A stretch of DNA of 64,000 nt from Jackrogersella multiformis (Eukaryota; Ascomycota; Sordariomycetes; Xylariales; Hypoxylaceae), in assembly GCA_902806575.1 (NCBI GenBank), contig CADCXD010000018.1, forward strand, positions 2,480,001 to 2,544,000, read 5' to 3'. Position 1 is the stretch's first letter, and each line of letters starts with the position of its first letter. Below are positions 44,846-56,632 of the stretch, piece by piece. The position numbers were made by a program, and so were the translations under genes. The notes beneath the pieces were generated by a model, which saw only the letters and a program-made list of their open reading frames with translations, was not told the origin of the DNA and ran no database searches.

Positions 44846-45901
44846 TGTTGAAAGGTGATGAATCACGAAGTAGTGTGTATTTATTAATAGAGGTAGGTGT
44901 GATTATTTTGATTTTATTTAGAACGTGGTAGTAGTAGTAGTAGAAGAAGGAGGAATCAATGGGACGTCAGGGTTCTTATAAGGCGAATTCTGTGGACTAT
45001 AACACCTATAACATCTAACCTAGAATGTTCCTTCTAGTGTAATGACAAGCAGTCTACCCAGGTAGATCGCGATGAAGCATACGACATGCAGGGTCGATCA
45101 CCAGTTATCGTTTAAGGTTGTGGACCACTGGAGCCTCTGAAGCATTACTGGGTTAGGTACCTAGGCCTAGGTAGATGGGCTGGATCCATTGGTTGCAAGG
45201 ATGACGAAGTGGATGAAGTAGGGCGAGCTTAGAGAAGAAATGCGGGGTAGCTCCCAGCTGATAATAGCCTTATCGGCGTGGCAAGCACGCAAGCACGTTA
45301 CGGGGTAATTAATTATACACTAGCTCACCGCCCCCACTAAACTACCTACTTGCCTGCCATAGTCACCGTCAGACTTTAGATATTCACATCACCGAGGTGA
45401 GGCTTCAACTGCCCTACCACATAATACATCCATCTCCGGCCATCGTAAATATGCCTGTGACCGCAAATGACCCAAGTCAAATATAAGCAGGTTGAGACAC
45501 AAACTTTTCTTGCATTATTCATTTATAGGGCTTCCCTATAACTATAACTTGTACAATCTCAATGCTCTTCTCCGTACCTCATGCCACTCGATAATCAGTG
45601 TGCTGCAGTATTTTCATCACGCAGTCTTGTCCTTGCTTCCCTCACATGCCACCTCGAGACAATGCAGTGGGATATCATCGGAACGTCCTTAACTCCAACC
45701 GAAAAATGAGAGTGAAAAATACCACCAAACGCCTCCAGCTATGCAAGGATCGGTGACGATGCTAATGCAGTCGTCAATACCACGGGTGGCGAGCTATGAA
45801 AGGAGCGATATCATCTACTAAGAAGGACAGCCCTGCTCTATGGGAACATAGAGGAATTCGAGGAACCGAACATTGGTACAAGCAGCCGGCTGCTCTAGGG
45901 C
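44846..45901. other. Intergenic
   Basis: Promoter side of the 80-residue gene and 3' side of the FHA gene. CCTAGG motifs near 45055-45065 and 45160-45175, and a (GTA)n run at about 44928-44945. No gene supported. Confidence 0.4.
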
Positions 45902-47491
45902 CTATGGAGTCTTCGGTCGCTTCCAGTAATATTGCTAGCCACAGGTTAATATCTCAAGTCTCATAATGGCTAATCTAGGACAACTAATTACCTTGTGTTG
46001 TTTTCTGCAAGCCCTCAAACTTGGTTTTCGCAAGCCATCCGTCACGGCAACCCGACGAGACTCATCGTTATCGTGCTCCGGGATGTAGTAGTATTCGCTT
46101 TCGAGTGGCTTACCGGCCGCATCCTTTCCTTGGCGAGCAATGGTGCCGATACAAGATGTCGATCCGATGATTTCGCTGAGTGCGGACTTAGTCAAGTCCT
46201 TTTTCTCTTCCGCGGGCAAGTTGTTCATGATGGCAGATAACGGAGTGGATGATAGTCGAGAAAATGCCAATTGGTTGACGACGTGGTTTCTAACGGCAGC
46301 AACATCGACATTGATACTAATCTTCTCTTCCGGCTCTACCGACGGCTTGGCTGTTGTGTCACCTGATAGTCCACGGGGTGACTGCTTAGGGGACTCAGCC
46401 GTAAAAGCTGCGAGACGATTTGAGAGGTTGGCCCCAAAGGGACCGAAGGAGTGCACAACGGGATCATTCTCCTCGTCAAGGTCATCATCATCATCGGGAT
46501 CGCTAAGATCACTGGAGAAGCTGTTTGTAATCTCTGTCTGCGCGAACGATATATCCACATCAACTGCGGGCTCGGGAAGCTCTTGCTCGTCTTCACTTGC
46601 GTCCTCGTAGATTTGAACGGGCTCGCTCGTGTCGTCAGCTAGTAGCAAGCTGAGGCTGCCGGAAGAATTGTTGGCCGGAGATGGAGATTCGGGAGACCTA
46701 ATACGTGTCTGTCGCCGGAGGGGACTGGACTGCAGGAAGTCGGACCCCGGCTCGTTATGACGGGGTCTGGATCGCGGCGACTCATCCCACGACGAGTCTG
46801 ACAAGTTGGCGGCGGATTCATGGCGATCCCTCTTAGGCCATCGTATCATTACCCTCGCCTCATGCACGTCCACCATAATCTCGGTCTCGGTTTCCGATGT
46901 GAAGGTATCCCCCTTTGATAATTCCCACGTTCGTCCCTGGCAATGCAGCTTTATTCCATTCCACCCATTACAAGTGATCTCCACCTTATTCGGTTCGAGA
47001 GGATCCAAGGCCGGGATATATCGTGCCTTGACATGGACGCGAGAAATAAGATGGTTGGTGGATAGGACGTAGTGAGACGAACTACTCGATCGTCCCAAAA
47101 GCATCACCTCGCCATTCTCGTTGAGTTCGATGAAGGGTACCGCAGATAGTGGTACTCGCTCTGATACGGATGATAGCGAACGTTGCAGTCCAGGTCTGGA
47201 AGATTGGACACGTGGAGGAGATGATGATAGTATACCGGTACTTGATGTTGGAACTGGGGTGGGATATTTAAGAAAGGCACTCGACCCAATGGCCCCATCT
47301 CGAGCTTGCCTTTTTAGTGGCCTTGGGAAACCAGGCGATGATGAAAGTGGTTCGAATGGAGGAAGCAAAGAGGGTGCAGGACGCTTCATGCCTAGTACGC
47401 TTGACGTGGAGGAGGAAGAGGTAGATGCAGGGGGCAGCGTAGGCTCCTCTGCGGTGATACCGTCTATCTTCTTGACGGGTGAGGATCTCAT
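45902..47491 (-). CDS. FHA-domain protein of the Tos4/Plm2 type
   Basis: FHA proteins bind phosphothreonine; the yeast Tos4/Plm2 pair are chromatin-associated G1/S and DNA-damage factors. Exon 1 (47491-45992, 500 codons) and exon 2 (45934-45902) join at KQHK|QYYWKRPKTP with a 57-bp canonical intron, giving 510 residues. The N-terminal 100 residues are Ser/Pro-rich. The FHA domain spans about 118-225 with its hallmarks: LLGRSSSSSHYVL, NHLISRVHVKARY and CNGWNGIKL. A disordered acidic centre follows (DPDDDDDLDEEND). The C-terminal helical domain (LSAIMNNLPAEEKKDLTKSALSEIIGSTSCIGTI ... YYYIPEHDND) ends in the typical QYYWKRPKTP. Reading past 45992 without splicing would replace that ending. Confidence 0.85.
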
Positions 47492-49267
47492 GATGAAATG
47501 TTAAGAGGCATTCCAAAGGAAAGAAATACAACAACAACTATAATGATGAAGAGAGTGACGTGATGTTTAAAAAGAGGGATTGTAAAAAAAAGGGTTGAGA
47601 GATTTGAGAAATTTGGTTGTACCACAGTACGCCCTGGTAAAAGGTGTGTGGACTCTCTGCGCGTCTTAGTCGGACTTGGATTCGCGGTGCGCGTTCAACA
47701 CACGCTCTTTTTTTTTTGCTGGATTTTCCCTGCTATCCACTCAGTCCTCTTACACAGCCGTCTCCGTGTCCGAGCTATGTATGCAGGTAAGGCAAGCTGC
47801 TCTGCTCTGCTTTGTTCTTTTTATGCCTGCAAATTGAGTTGAAGAAATGAATTTTTCTAAACAAAGTAAATAAAGGATTGCATTTCCATTTTTTTTCTTT
47901 CTTAGTAGTTAAGGTCGGAAAATTGGTCAGGTTGCTTGGTCTGATAATAGGAGACCGACCACCTGGAAGATGGAGTTGGTAGTGAGGAGAGTTCGCGGTT
48001 AGGCCCAAGCGTTCCTTTAATTGTTCTTTTTAGAATTTCGGCATGTTGGACCCACTCCTAGCGTGATTGTCTGGGCGTTCGACGCGGTTTCTCCTCATCG
48101 ATATTACTTAACCCAACTTCAGGCGCGGTTGCTTCATCCATTGGATTTGACTTGCTGCCGGCGCGTCTTCTTTTTTTTTTTTTTTTTTTTTTTCAGCCGT
48201 CATCTGGCCTATCTAGCTGACCAACCTCCGTAATTACAGCCTCTTCAGTGCCTCTTTAGTGGGTTTGGGTACTAAATTCTAGCGACCCATGGATCCCTGA
48301 AGCTATGAATTTTAAACTATTACGTTCCTAGGTACATAAGATACCTACCACATACACTACCTACACAATACCTACCTATAGTAGTAAACTTGTGCATGTA
48401 TAATTGCGTACCTAGGTACCTATAGGTAATCCATTTTATTCTATCCAATACAGGAGCGTGGAACAGAAGCATTAAATGACCTCACATCTTATAAAACCTT
48501 GGAACTTATAAGATATCCATATTTTAAAGTGCCATCTTATCCAGGGATCTTAGATTTCTAATAACTCCTGTCCCTACGCAAGGTACTCGATCTAAGATCA
48601 TCTCATGACCCTCCCCACGACAACCTCACCTGGACAACATTAGGACACCTAACTAGTGTATTCGTACTCACAGTCCACAAATATGTTCGAGGTACCTAAG
48701 CTATTTAGCTCTTACTAATAACTATTTGATATCAAATGCTACATATGTATGTAGATATCAGATGCTATTGTCATAAAAATATGACGCGAAGCTATGAAAA
48801 GGAGCCCTGCTATATAACTCGCTTGGTATCATTGACAAACATGTTTAACCCCACCAAACCCGCGATACACTGTTATACATTATGGGAAACCTCTCGCCAA
48901 AGGGAGAGAAAACTTGTACTGTTTGCTAATTTGAAAAGCGGTCGATATCATACGTCCAATCATGCATCATCCCCAACCTCTTTGCTACCAGGACGCGTCT
49001 CCACCGTCTATTCCACCGCCGGTCAAGATCTTTTCAGCACTCTTCATACCTTAGGTAGGTAATTATGTAATTCGGCCGACGTCTTGAAGGCCCTGCTTCG
49101 GCTAGGGGGGGAGGGAAGAAGAAAAAGGTTAGATGACAAATGCGCCGGGTATCTTCTTGTGCGAAATATCCAGTGCCGAGTATGCGAATTATTAGAGGGG
49201 CATAATGGGGACGCATCCGGGTGCTGATCTGGGGCTCTCTCGACGGATTGTATAGTCCATTACTTCG
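47492..49267. other. Intergenic, FHA promoter to RhoGAP 3' end
   Basis: 1.8 kb without a supportable gene. It has a 20-plus T-run at about 48172-48193 followed by CAG (a polypyrimidine stretch), T-runs near 47708 and 47890, and a dense cluster of CCTAGGTA motifs at about 48328-48430. Confidence 0.45.
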
Positions 49268-51373
49268 TTACCAAGCTACTCTGCTAATCCGCCTAGTATC
49301 TGTCTGGTCTTTCTTCAGCATATCGGTATACTCAATTCTCTTGCGAATGAGAAAAGCAAGCGACAGCATATAGTCTGTCTCATATTTCCCGGACGAAATG
49401 TGCATGAGGGGTTTGATAAGAACGCCAGCCAGTCGTTCAGCCGTCATGTCGTTCTTTTCTGCCGCCTGTGAGACATCGGCCCAAATATTAAGCAGCAACT
49501 TGAACAAAGTGCGACTCGGTCCTCGAAGGCAACCTAGAGCTTCTTCCCAGAAATCAATACACTGGTCAAGGCGCGCTGCGTGGGAGCCCGAGATTGTAGC
49601 CTGTCTAGAAAGGGCTATCCATCGCTTGGCGACATCCTCTGAGATGAGTGGCTTAGGGAGCTGCGAAAGAAACAGCAGGATGAGATCCGCAGCATCATAG
49701 ACACCGAAGTTGTTCCAATTAACATCTTCACCATACGTCGGAGGACTGCTGAAAATATCCTGCAGCTTCTGGACCCGGTAGCTATCACCCGGCTCGGCGA
49801 ATATATCCGGTGCTTCGACTCCTTCGTGTTTCAAGAAGAAACAACACTTTTGCATGCACAGGGGGAAGTCTCGTCGTGAAGATCCGCCGTTGCCCGTGTG
49901 GTGGGTTTTGGATGTTCCTTTGGCAGTTTGCATACTATTCTGGAGCGACACGCCAAATACCGCATTGGAATTTGGGCCATCGGGTGCTTCTACCATCAGA
50001 TCCGAGTTCCACATCGGCAATTTTTTGAAAGACACAGACAACCTATGACTGCCTCTTCTCACTAGGCTAGCTTGAATGATTGGGGTCGCTGGATGCGTGT
50101 CCGATGTGGTAGTGGAACTTGTTGACCTTGTCCGAGGTCTACCTTCCGAGATCGCATTCTTAAAGGGTGCGAAAATCTTCCCGAACCCTCTACTACTTTT
50201 TGTCATAATAGACGGTGCCGGTTCCGATTCTGTCGGTCGGCCTGCAGAACTGATTTCGGCGGCCACGCCACACGGATTCGGTGGAGAATTTGGCATAGCC
50301 TCGGATGGAGATACAGGATGGTTTCGATGAAGCTCGAGTCTTTTGATATCCTTTGGTGGCGGAGTCGGAGGCCGGCTAGGAATACCCACGAAGTTGGCCA
50401 TCAGTTCTTCGATAGTCGGGATTTTCTCATCTTCGCGGTTGTCTAGTGCATTGTTGAGCGTCCTGAATACGGGCTCGACACTGATGTCGATTGCGCTGTC
50501 TGGGTCGTCTCCGACGTAAGCTCCGAATAGCTCGCTGTCTCCCACAAAAGCGCCCTGGTTCGCGCTTCGGTCTGCCTCCCTAATGCTCTGTTCAGCCTCG
50601 TGCTCGTTTTCCTTGCGGCTAACAATCTTCTCGGCATACGACATTAGGCAGGTCATGTAATCATAAAGGCCAAATTCGCTCTCTTTCTTCACGAACTCTC
50701 CGGGCAGTCGCATCCGCAGTTGGCCCATCTCGACTAAAATTCGTGAAACATCTTCCAAGAGGTCGGCGCTATTATGATGTCGCTCTATCGTATTTCGCTT
50801 ATTAGATTCTGTCTCCGAAGTAATATCTCGGATTATAGTGCTATTAACGTTTATTAGCCACCCACTCGCTCGTGGGCCAAATCGTACGTACGCTCCGACC
50901 AAATCTAGCGCGAGACCTATAACAGCCTTATGCGCCTCCAAAGAGGTTCTAAACGCTACGATCTCTTTCCTTCCTATGGCTAGCCATTGCGATTTCCTAT
51001 CTTGCTTCGGTAATTCACTGGTACCAAGGCCGGATATGCTTGTATACAGTTTGTTCACCACATTTGAACAGTGCTCGATGACAGCAGGAATGCGTTCAGC
51101 TAGCTCCAGAGGGAATAGGCCGGCATCCTCCTGCAAAAGATCTAGAACACTTTGTAACGAGTGTAACTCGCGCGACACGCCGTCTACGTCGGACCGAGCC
51201 TCTCGAACATCGCGGACGAAGCCATTAAGGCTAATGCTAGCCTTAGCAATTGTACTACTAAGCGTAATACAGTCGGTTGTGATGGACCTTTCGATCATCC
51301 AAGTCAGTGTTTCGGAAGCTCGAAAAAGGCGCTCGGAGGAATTTTGATGGGAGAGTACCCACAGAGATTCCAT
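49268..51373 (-). CDS. RhoGAP-fold protein with degenerate active site
   Basis: Single exon, 701 residues. The N-terminal helical domain (about 30-200: TLSSTIAKASISLNGFVRDV ... LHSLQSVLDLLQ) resembles the helical leader found on many fungal STAND/NLR-like proteins. A middle disordered part carries SRPPTPPPKD and Ser/Thr-rich stretches. The C-terminal 230 residues match a RhoGAP domain: FGVSLQNSMQ, PLCMQKCCFFLKHEGVEAPDIF, DAADLILLFLSQLPKPLI, FKLLLNIWADVSQ and TAERLAGVLIKPLM. The arginine finger expected in xIFRxxG is Ala (DIFAEPG, residue 526), and the Asn of the usual PNL motif is also missing. It may bind Rho-family GTPases without stimulating hydrolysis. No intron needed. Confidence 0.82.
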   Translation of the reverse strand: MESLWVLSHQNSSERLFRASETLTWMIERSITTDCITLSSTIAKASISLNGFVRDVREARSDVDGVSRELHSLQSVLDLLQEDAGLFPLELAERIPAVIEHCSNVVNKLYTSISGLGTSELPKQDRKSQWLAIGRKEIVAFRTSLEAHKAVIGLALDLVGAYVRFGPRASGWLINVNSTIIRDITSETESNKRNTIERHHNSADLLEDVSRILVEMGQLRMRLPGEFVKKESEFGLYDYMTCLMSYAEKIVSRKENEHEAEQSIREADRSANQGAFVGDSELFGAYVGDDPDSAIDISVEPVFRTLNNALDNREDEKIPTIEELMANFVGIPSRPPTPPPKDIKRLELHRNHPVSPSEAMPNSPPNPCGVAAEISSAGRPTESEPAPSIMTKSSRGFGKIFAPFKNAISEGRPRTRSTSSTTTSDTHPATPIIQASLVRRGSHRLSVSFKKLPMWNSDLMVEAPDGPNSNAVFGVSLQNSMQTAKGTSKTHHTGNGGSSRRDFPLCMQKCCFFLKHEGVEAPDIFAEPGDSYRVQKLQDIFSSPPTYGEDVNWNNFGVYDAADLILLFLSQLPKPLISEDVAKRWIALSRQATISGSHAARLDQCIDFWEEALGCLRGPSRTLFKLLLNIWADVSQAAEKNDMTAERLAGVLIKPLMHISSGKYETDYMLSLAFLIRKRIEYTDMLKKDQTDTRRISRVAW

Positions 51374-54300
51374 AGTGGTGTTGACCCGCGGTCATCCACA
51401 GATTCAAGTTTCTATCTTCCAAGGGCGCAAGGCATCGACCACATATATTACTCACGATAACGAGGTGCCAACCGGTAGTAATGGTAGGGTGGGGGGCGAA
51501 GGATGGGTTTTCTCACACACACACTTGCGGAATTTTGGCTCCTATAAGCAGACAAAACCTATAATAAAGCGGAAGCCTGTCGTCACCGACACAGCTAGAC
51601 ACACCTAAGCCAACAAGGGTTCTCACCTACTTTACGAATTAGCCTTAAGATTAGGGACGGGGGGGCCGAGGTGGGCTGCGGCCGAATACTTACCTACTCA
51701 TATAACAAAATCATGCCTAGAAGCTCGCAAGGTACATGTATCCCCTATTTGTACACCCACCCTCACAAACCGATGGAGTTTACATTGATCGTCTGATGAT
51801 TCCAGCCCTCTTCTCTGCTTATACAGCATTTACTTTACGCAGTGGGATGGTTGATTCTCTGTCGGCTTTTCTCATAATATAAAAATCGATTACGAAGTTA
51901 GCATCGACAACCCCGGCACTGCCTAGGTGCCAATCTCCCTTCTTGTAACATACCCTTGCTGCGCGGCCAACTTCCCCGCTCTACAAGTACAGATTCCATC
52001 ACGGCCAGTGCTACTATGTAAGTACTCATCCCGCGCATCGTAGGTAGGTACCTCTCATCGTAGGAAGAGGCGGGAAGAGGCACGGGTAACGCATCCTTAG
52101 GGCCTTAGCATACCTCGCCCTAACAAGCTAAGTCATACAAGCTCTTTTACTTCTGACTTTATACGGACAGCAGCCAATCAACCCGACCGTCGAGGTCCAC
52201 GAGACTATTAAGCTTAGGGTCGTACTGCAGCATACATCTGCAACATATTTCCAGGTTGGCAACCTTGAAAGTTTGTGAAGCTCGATCTAGGTAGGTGGTC
52301 CTTGTAGTAAAGCAACACCACCATACAAAAAGTAGTAAGCGTGATTCTACCTGTTAGGAGATTTTCTCTATACCTACCAACTTGGTAGTAAGTAGTACTT
52401 GTAGATGTAGGAACCGAGTGGCTTTGTGACTTAGTGCTCATCTTGCTTAATGAACCGACCAATATATTCAAAATCCAGGCGGGATTGACAGACGTCACCG
52501 TCACCGATCTTCTCTAGCTTCAATCCGTAGGGAATTTTCTTTTTATCTTAGGGGAGCGGTTTAGACGCTAAAATTTTAAGCTCATAGGGGAAGATAGATT
52601 CCACGATACCTATTGGACCACGATCATAAAACGGATATGATGCTTATTATCGCAAGGATCTAATTAGTTTGTAGTTCTCTGCTAGCTGGCCGTAAATTCT
52701 TAATGCTGTGGGCAATGGTCTGATACTAAGAGAAAGAGATTATTAGTGTCTATGATAGAACCCATTTAATGCGGTACTTGATGGCCAAGCATTTTATACC
52801 CTTGCCGGCCAGGTTTTAGATTCCGAGGCTTCCTCGGCAGAGAGGCAAGGCATCATGGGCTTTACGGATAGAAATTATGTAGGAAATGCTAGGAAGGAAT
52901 CGTACCAACCTACAGCTGTACCGAAGTTCGAATTCGATCTCATCAACCAACGTCCCTGATGAGTTTAACAGCAGCCTGGAACCTCGGAGTATTTTTAAGG
53001 TAAGCACTTTAGGTAGTATGTCGCTTTCCACCCCAACCGCCTGCCTCAATACCACCGTATGTATGGTTTTTAACATTGCAGCTGTCGTTAGAGATCCTGC
53101 AAACCAAATTTATGTATTCGGCTTTCTGCGACATGATCGCCTACGTGCAGTGGCAGTGTTGGTGCAATGTCCCGTACTTTGTTCCTGTTCCTGTCGCTTG
53201 CTTTACCTCTTGCGGCAGCCGATAAAGCATCGCGCATATTACTGACTACCTGCCTTTCTATATTTACTTCGTAGGAAGCGTTGGTAATTTCAGCACTACC
53301 ATAAGTTCGATTATAATGAGACATTTCTTCTTATTTATAATGTTAGTTGGTGGTTAGCCTTCACTCGATTTCCTATGAGTTCGTTTCAATCATACTTGTG
53401 CCATCCCGTCCTCACCACCTGTCGATATGGCTGGCACTTGTGACCAACAGATTGTCATAGCAATTTGCCTAATCCGTGGCAGATATTGCGATGTATTAAG
53501 TTTGGGATGCTGTTCTGTATCCCCCGCTTCTTACTGGATGGATGACGAGCGTCGATCAGCCGAAGATAGATCGTCGAGACTTGCCAGCTTGCGGAGCTCG
53601 GATCTGCCACCACACTAATGTTTCAATGGTACGCTCGGATCATATTGGCAGAACTGACGAACTCTTTTTTACCACCCTGCCACCGATCAAGATGTATGTA
53701 CCTAGCTGCCTAGGTAGGTATGTACCGTAGTAGTATGTACAAATCGACGGGACGTTCCGTCTATATGACGAATCATAAAATATCCCGAATGATTTTCATC
53801 GTCTTTGTCCTGTATATTTTGTCTCAGCTTAGGCTGCTTAAGTGATAAGTTTCATAAGCTTCGTAGGACAGTAATGTTTATCCAAAACAGTTTAATATAA
53901 AGGGGTTTACTTAAGTTTTACTTCACGGATGAACTGTGATTACCAACCTCTATGTAGGTAGTTGAGTAATAGTACTTAGGTATCTCAAGGATTGTAATTC
54001 CAAGTACGCGTAATACTCAGATATCCAAGCCTTGTCTACCTAGGTAGGTAGGTACTCAAGATCTCTGAGCTCGTTTCACCACGAGGGGTCGTTTGGAATA
54101 TGACGACAAACGAAGGTCTGAGCGACGAGATGCAAAGAGATGCGGCCGATGCCAGTAATCGTTGGGACCACCTTCGGTATGCACCTGTCACGTTCTTCTT
54201 CGGTGGTTACGTGGCTGCGGGCATCACGGCTGATCATCGAGGCAATTCAACCCCGTAAAGCCTCTCTTATGGTATTATGTAACACCGAGTGGTTTTCACC

Positions 54301-55209
54301 GGCGAAACAACTCTCGGCGTAATGATCCAATTCATTCCGAAAGGTGTGTATAACTCTTCTACGTATTTCCTCGACATCTGCGACATACAGGAACTCCTGT
54401 CCCAAGCTTCCCCTTTGAGTGATGAATGTAGGGTTATACCAAACCTGCATGTTTCGCCTTTCAAGCACCTATCACATCCCTCTCTCTTGCTTTCTGTTTC
54501 TTTTCTTAGCAGTATTTCTGAACTTGTACTTACTCGATCATACCTACAAATTGCTTCCTGACCCGTCGTTCTCTAAAGGGAACAATGATCCCTATTCTCT
54601 ATGTAGCTTGACGAGCAACCAATTATTAATTGTGCTTCTGTATATCTAGAAGAACCACTTTGTAAAGATAATTAGGTAGGTACTTACCCTAGGTAGTCTA
54701 GGTAGGCACTATTAGTAACGAACATTATACCCTGGCAGCTGGCTCGACGAACATCATTATATCTCTTGTAAACGCCTATCTATTTTGTGCTTCTTAGTAC
54801 TTTTAATGCTTGTTGGGGTTTGCCACGGCTTTTGAATCAGAAGTAGTAGTAAGTTGTGTACCTAAAGTAATTAAGCAGTTTTAAGTTCATGATTCTTCGA
54901 GTTGATGGAATTATCAATTATCAATACCTACCTAGGTACCTAGGTACCAGGTAGGTAGGTAAAAACTCAAAGGTGATTGGTCACGCGACACTTGATTGGC
55001 AGGGGAAACCTGCCCGCTGTAAAGACTTACGCTAGTGGGAAAAGCTTTCCCGAAAGATAAGGCGCTTGGACCAGGTACCGAAAATTCTGCCCCACGCTAA
55101 GATAATCTGATTGCTGAAGGGACCAAAAAAATTGTTACTATGTACCAGTTTTCAAGGTTGCGATTTCACAAGCAGATAACTTCATTCTACAAAACAAATC
55201 GTTATCACA
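51374..55209. other. Gene-poor region of 3.8 kb
   Basis: The longest non-coding stretch outside the transposon. Only short frames occur. A minus-strand piece at about 54247-54580 may be a gene relic (see separate entry). CCTAGG-type palindromes cluster at 52045, 53700, 53955, 54035-54055, 54670-54705 and 54925-54965. There is no strong AT bias and no RIP signature, so it is not a second decayed transposon that I can recognise. Confidence 0.45.
54247..54580 (-). pseudogene. Possible gene relic or orphan exon pair
   Basis: A 73-codon frame (54468-54247; MQVWYNPTFITQRGSLGQEF ... NTIREALRG) has coding-like composition. Immediately upstream on the minus strand are AG (GATAG), a plausible branch site (CTGCTAAG) and a GTAAGT donor, preceded by a short open stretch that hits a stop after about 13 codons. 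It may be a decayed gene. I cannot assign it to a family. Confidence 0.25.
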
Positions 55210-56417
55210 ATGCCTTCTTCTAAGTCAATAACTCTACGGAGTGACACCGCCGTCTCTCTTGTAGACCCCGATCAGGTTTGTAAAAGTCTCAAATTCACAC
55301 AAAATCTTGCTTTGTTCTAATTTTTCGACAGAGTCTCAAAGCTTCCAAGGCGCTGCTGGCGCACATGAAGAAAGCTTCGAAGGAGAAAGCCGCCAATGCA
55401 GAGAAGAAAGATCTCTTAGCAGACCCCGAAGACGAGGATGGAACCAATGAACTACCTATCTGGCTTACCCTCACCACAAAGCGATACATTGCCGACTCTC
55501 GAAGCCTCAAGCCTGGCAAGATCGTTCTTCCTCACCCTCTGAACACCGACCCTGAAATAGGCATATGCCTGATCACCGCCGAGCCCCAGCGCTTATACAA
55601 GAACCTGGTTGCTTCCGAAGACTTTCCTGCAGACTTGCGCAAGCGAGTCACGCGAGTCATCGATGTCGCCAAGCTGAAAGCGAAGTTCAAGACATTTGAA
55701 TCGCAGCGTAAGCTCTATGCCGAACATGACGTGTTCTTGGGCGACACAAGAATATTAAACCGACTTCCCTCTGCGCTCGGAAAGACGTTCTACAAGACGA
55801 CGGCGAAGCGGCCCATCCCGGTTGAGATACAAGCTCGCGTACCGAAGGTCGACGGCAAGAGGGTGAAGCGCACGAAGGACGCAGACAGCCCGAACGCTTG
55901 CACTTCGATCCAATTAGCAGGCGAGATCGAACGCGCTGTTGGTGCGGCCCTTGTCAACCTCTCGCCTACGGTCAACACCGCGATTCGCGTTGGGAACGCC
56001 AGTTGGACTGCCGAGCAGGTCGCAGAGAACGTCGACGTGGTAGCGAAGACTCTCGTGGAAAAGTTCGTGCCGGGAAAGTGGAAGAACGTGAAGAGCATCT
56101 ACGTCAAAGGGCCAGAAACCATTGCCCTGCCTATTTGGCTAACCGACGAGCTATGGTTAGACCAGAAGGACATCGCGGCTGATGAGTCGCAGGACGCTAA
56201 GGCTATCCTTCCCTCAGAGAAGGCGAATATTGGAAAGAAGCGAAAGTCGCTTGAGGGAAAACCCGAAGAAACCGAACCCGCGACGAAGAAGTCCAAGAAG
56301 ACGAAGGCAGCTAAGTTGCCTGAGAGCAACGATGCGAAACTGGAGAAGGAGATTACAGACAGGAAAGCGGCACTGAAGAAGCAGAAGAAGGCAGCGAAGA
56401 AGGCCCTAGAGGTCTAG
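55210..56417 (+). CDS. Ribosomal L1-fold ribosome-biogenesis protein (Cic1/Utp30 family)
   Basis: Nucleolar factor built on the ribosomal protein L1 fold; yeast relatives Cic1 and Utp30 act in 60S and small-subunit assembly. Exon 1 (55210-55275, 22 codons ending LVDPDQ) joins exon 2 (55332-56417) across a 56-bp intron, giving 383 residues. The L1 domain runs from about residue 55 to 285: PIWLTLTTKRYIADSRSLKPGKIVLPHPL, ICLITAEPQ, RVIDVAKLKAKFKTFESQRKL, DVFLGDTRILNRLPSALGKTFYK and the closing segment NVKSIYVKGPETIALPIW. The C-terminal 90 residues are Lys-rich (KSKKTKAAK, KKQKKAAKKAL), as in nucleolar proteins. I cannot separate Cic1 from Utp30 orthology without alignment. A model starting at the internal ATG (55365) would lack exon 1. 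Confidence 0.85.
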
Positions 56418-56632
56418 GGATTCTTGGGTCATCCATCGTATATGTATACATATGAGAATCGGAGTTGGGGTCTACTAGTCTAGGCTTACGAAAGAACAAA
56501 TCAACGGCGTAAGGTGGGAGTATGGTATAAAAGCTCATAACATGAATTTTCGTTGATAAAATGTTACGTCAATCAATACTGCTTCTACGTGATCATAATC
56601 CCTAAATATACACTAATAGACATGCCCAATGA

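Noticed and set aside
54139..54156. 17-base match (AGATGCGGCCGATGCCA) to GRS1 at about 15591
   Set aside because: Identity ends at once on both sides; a chance match rather than a GRS1 pseudogene.
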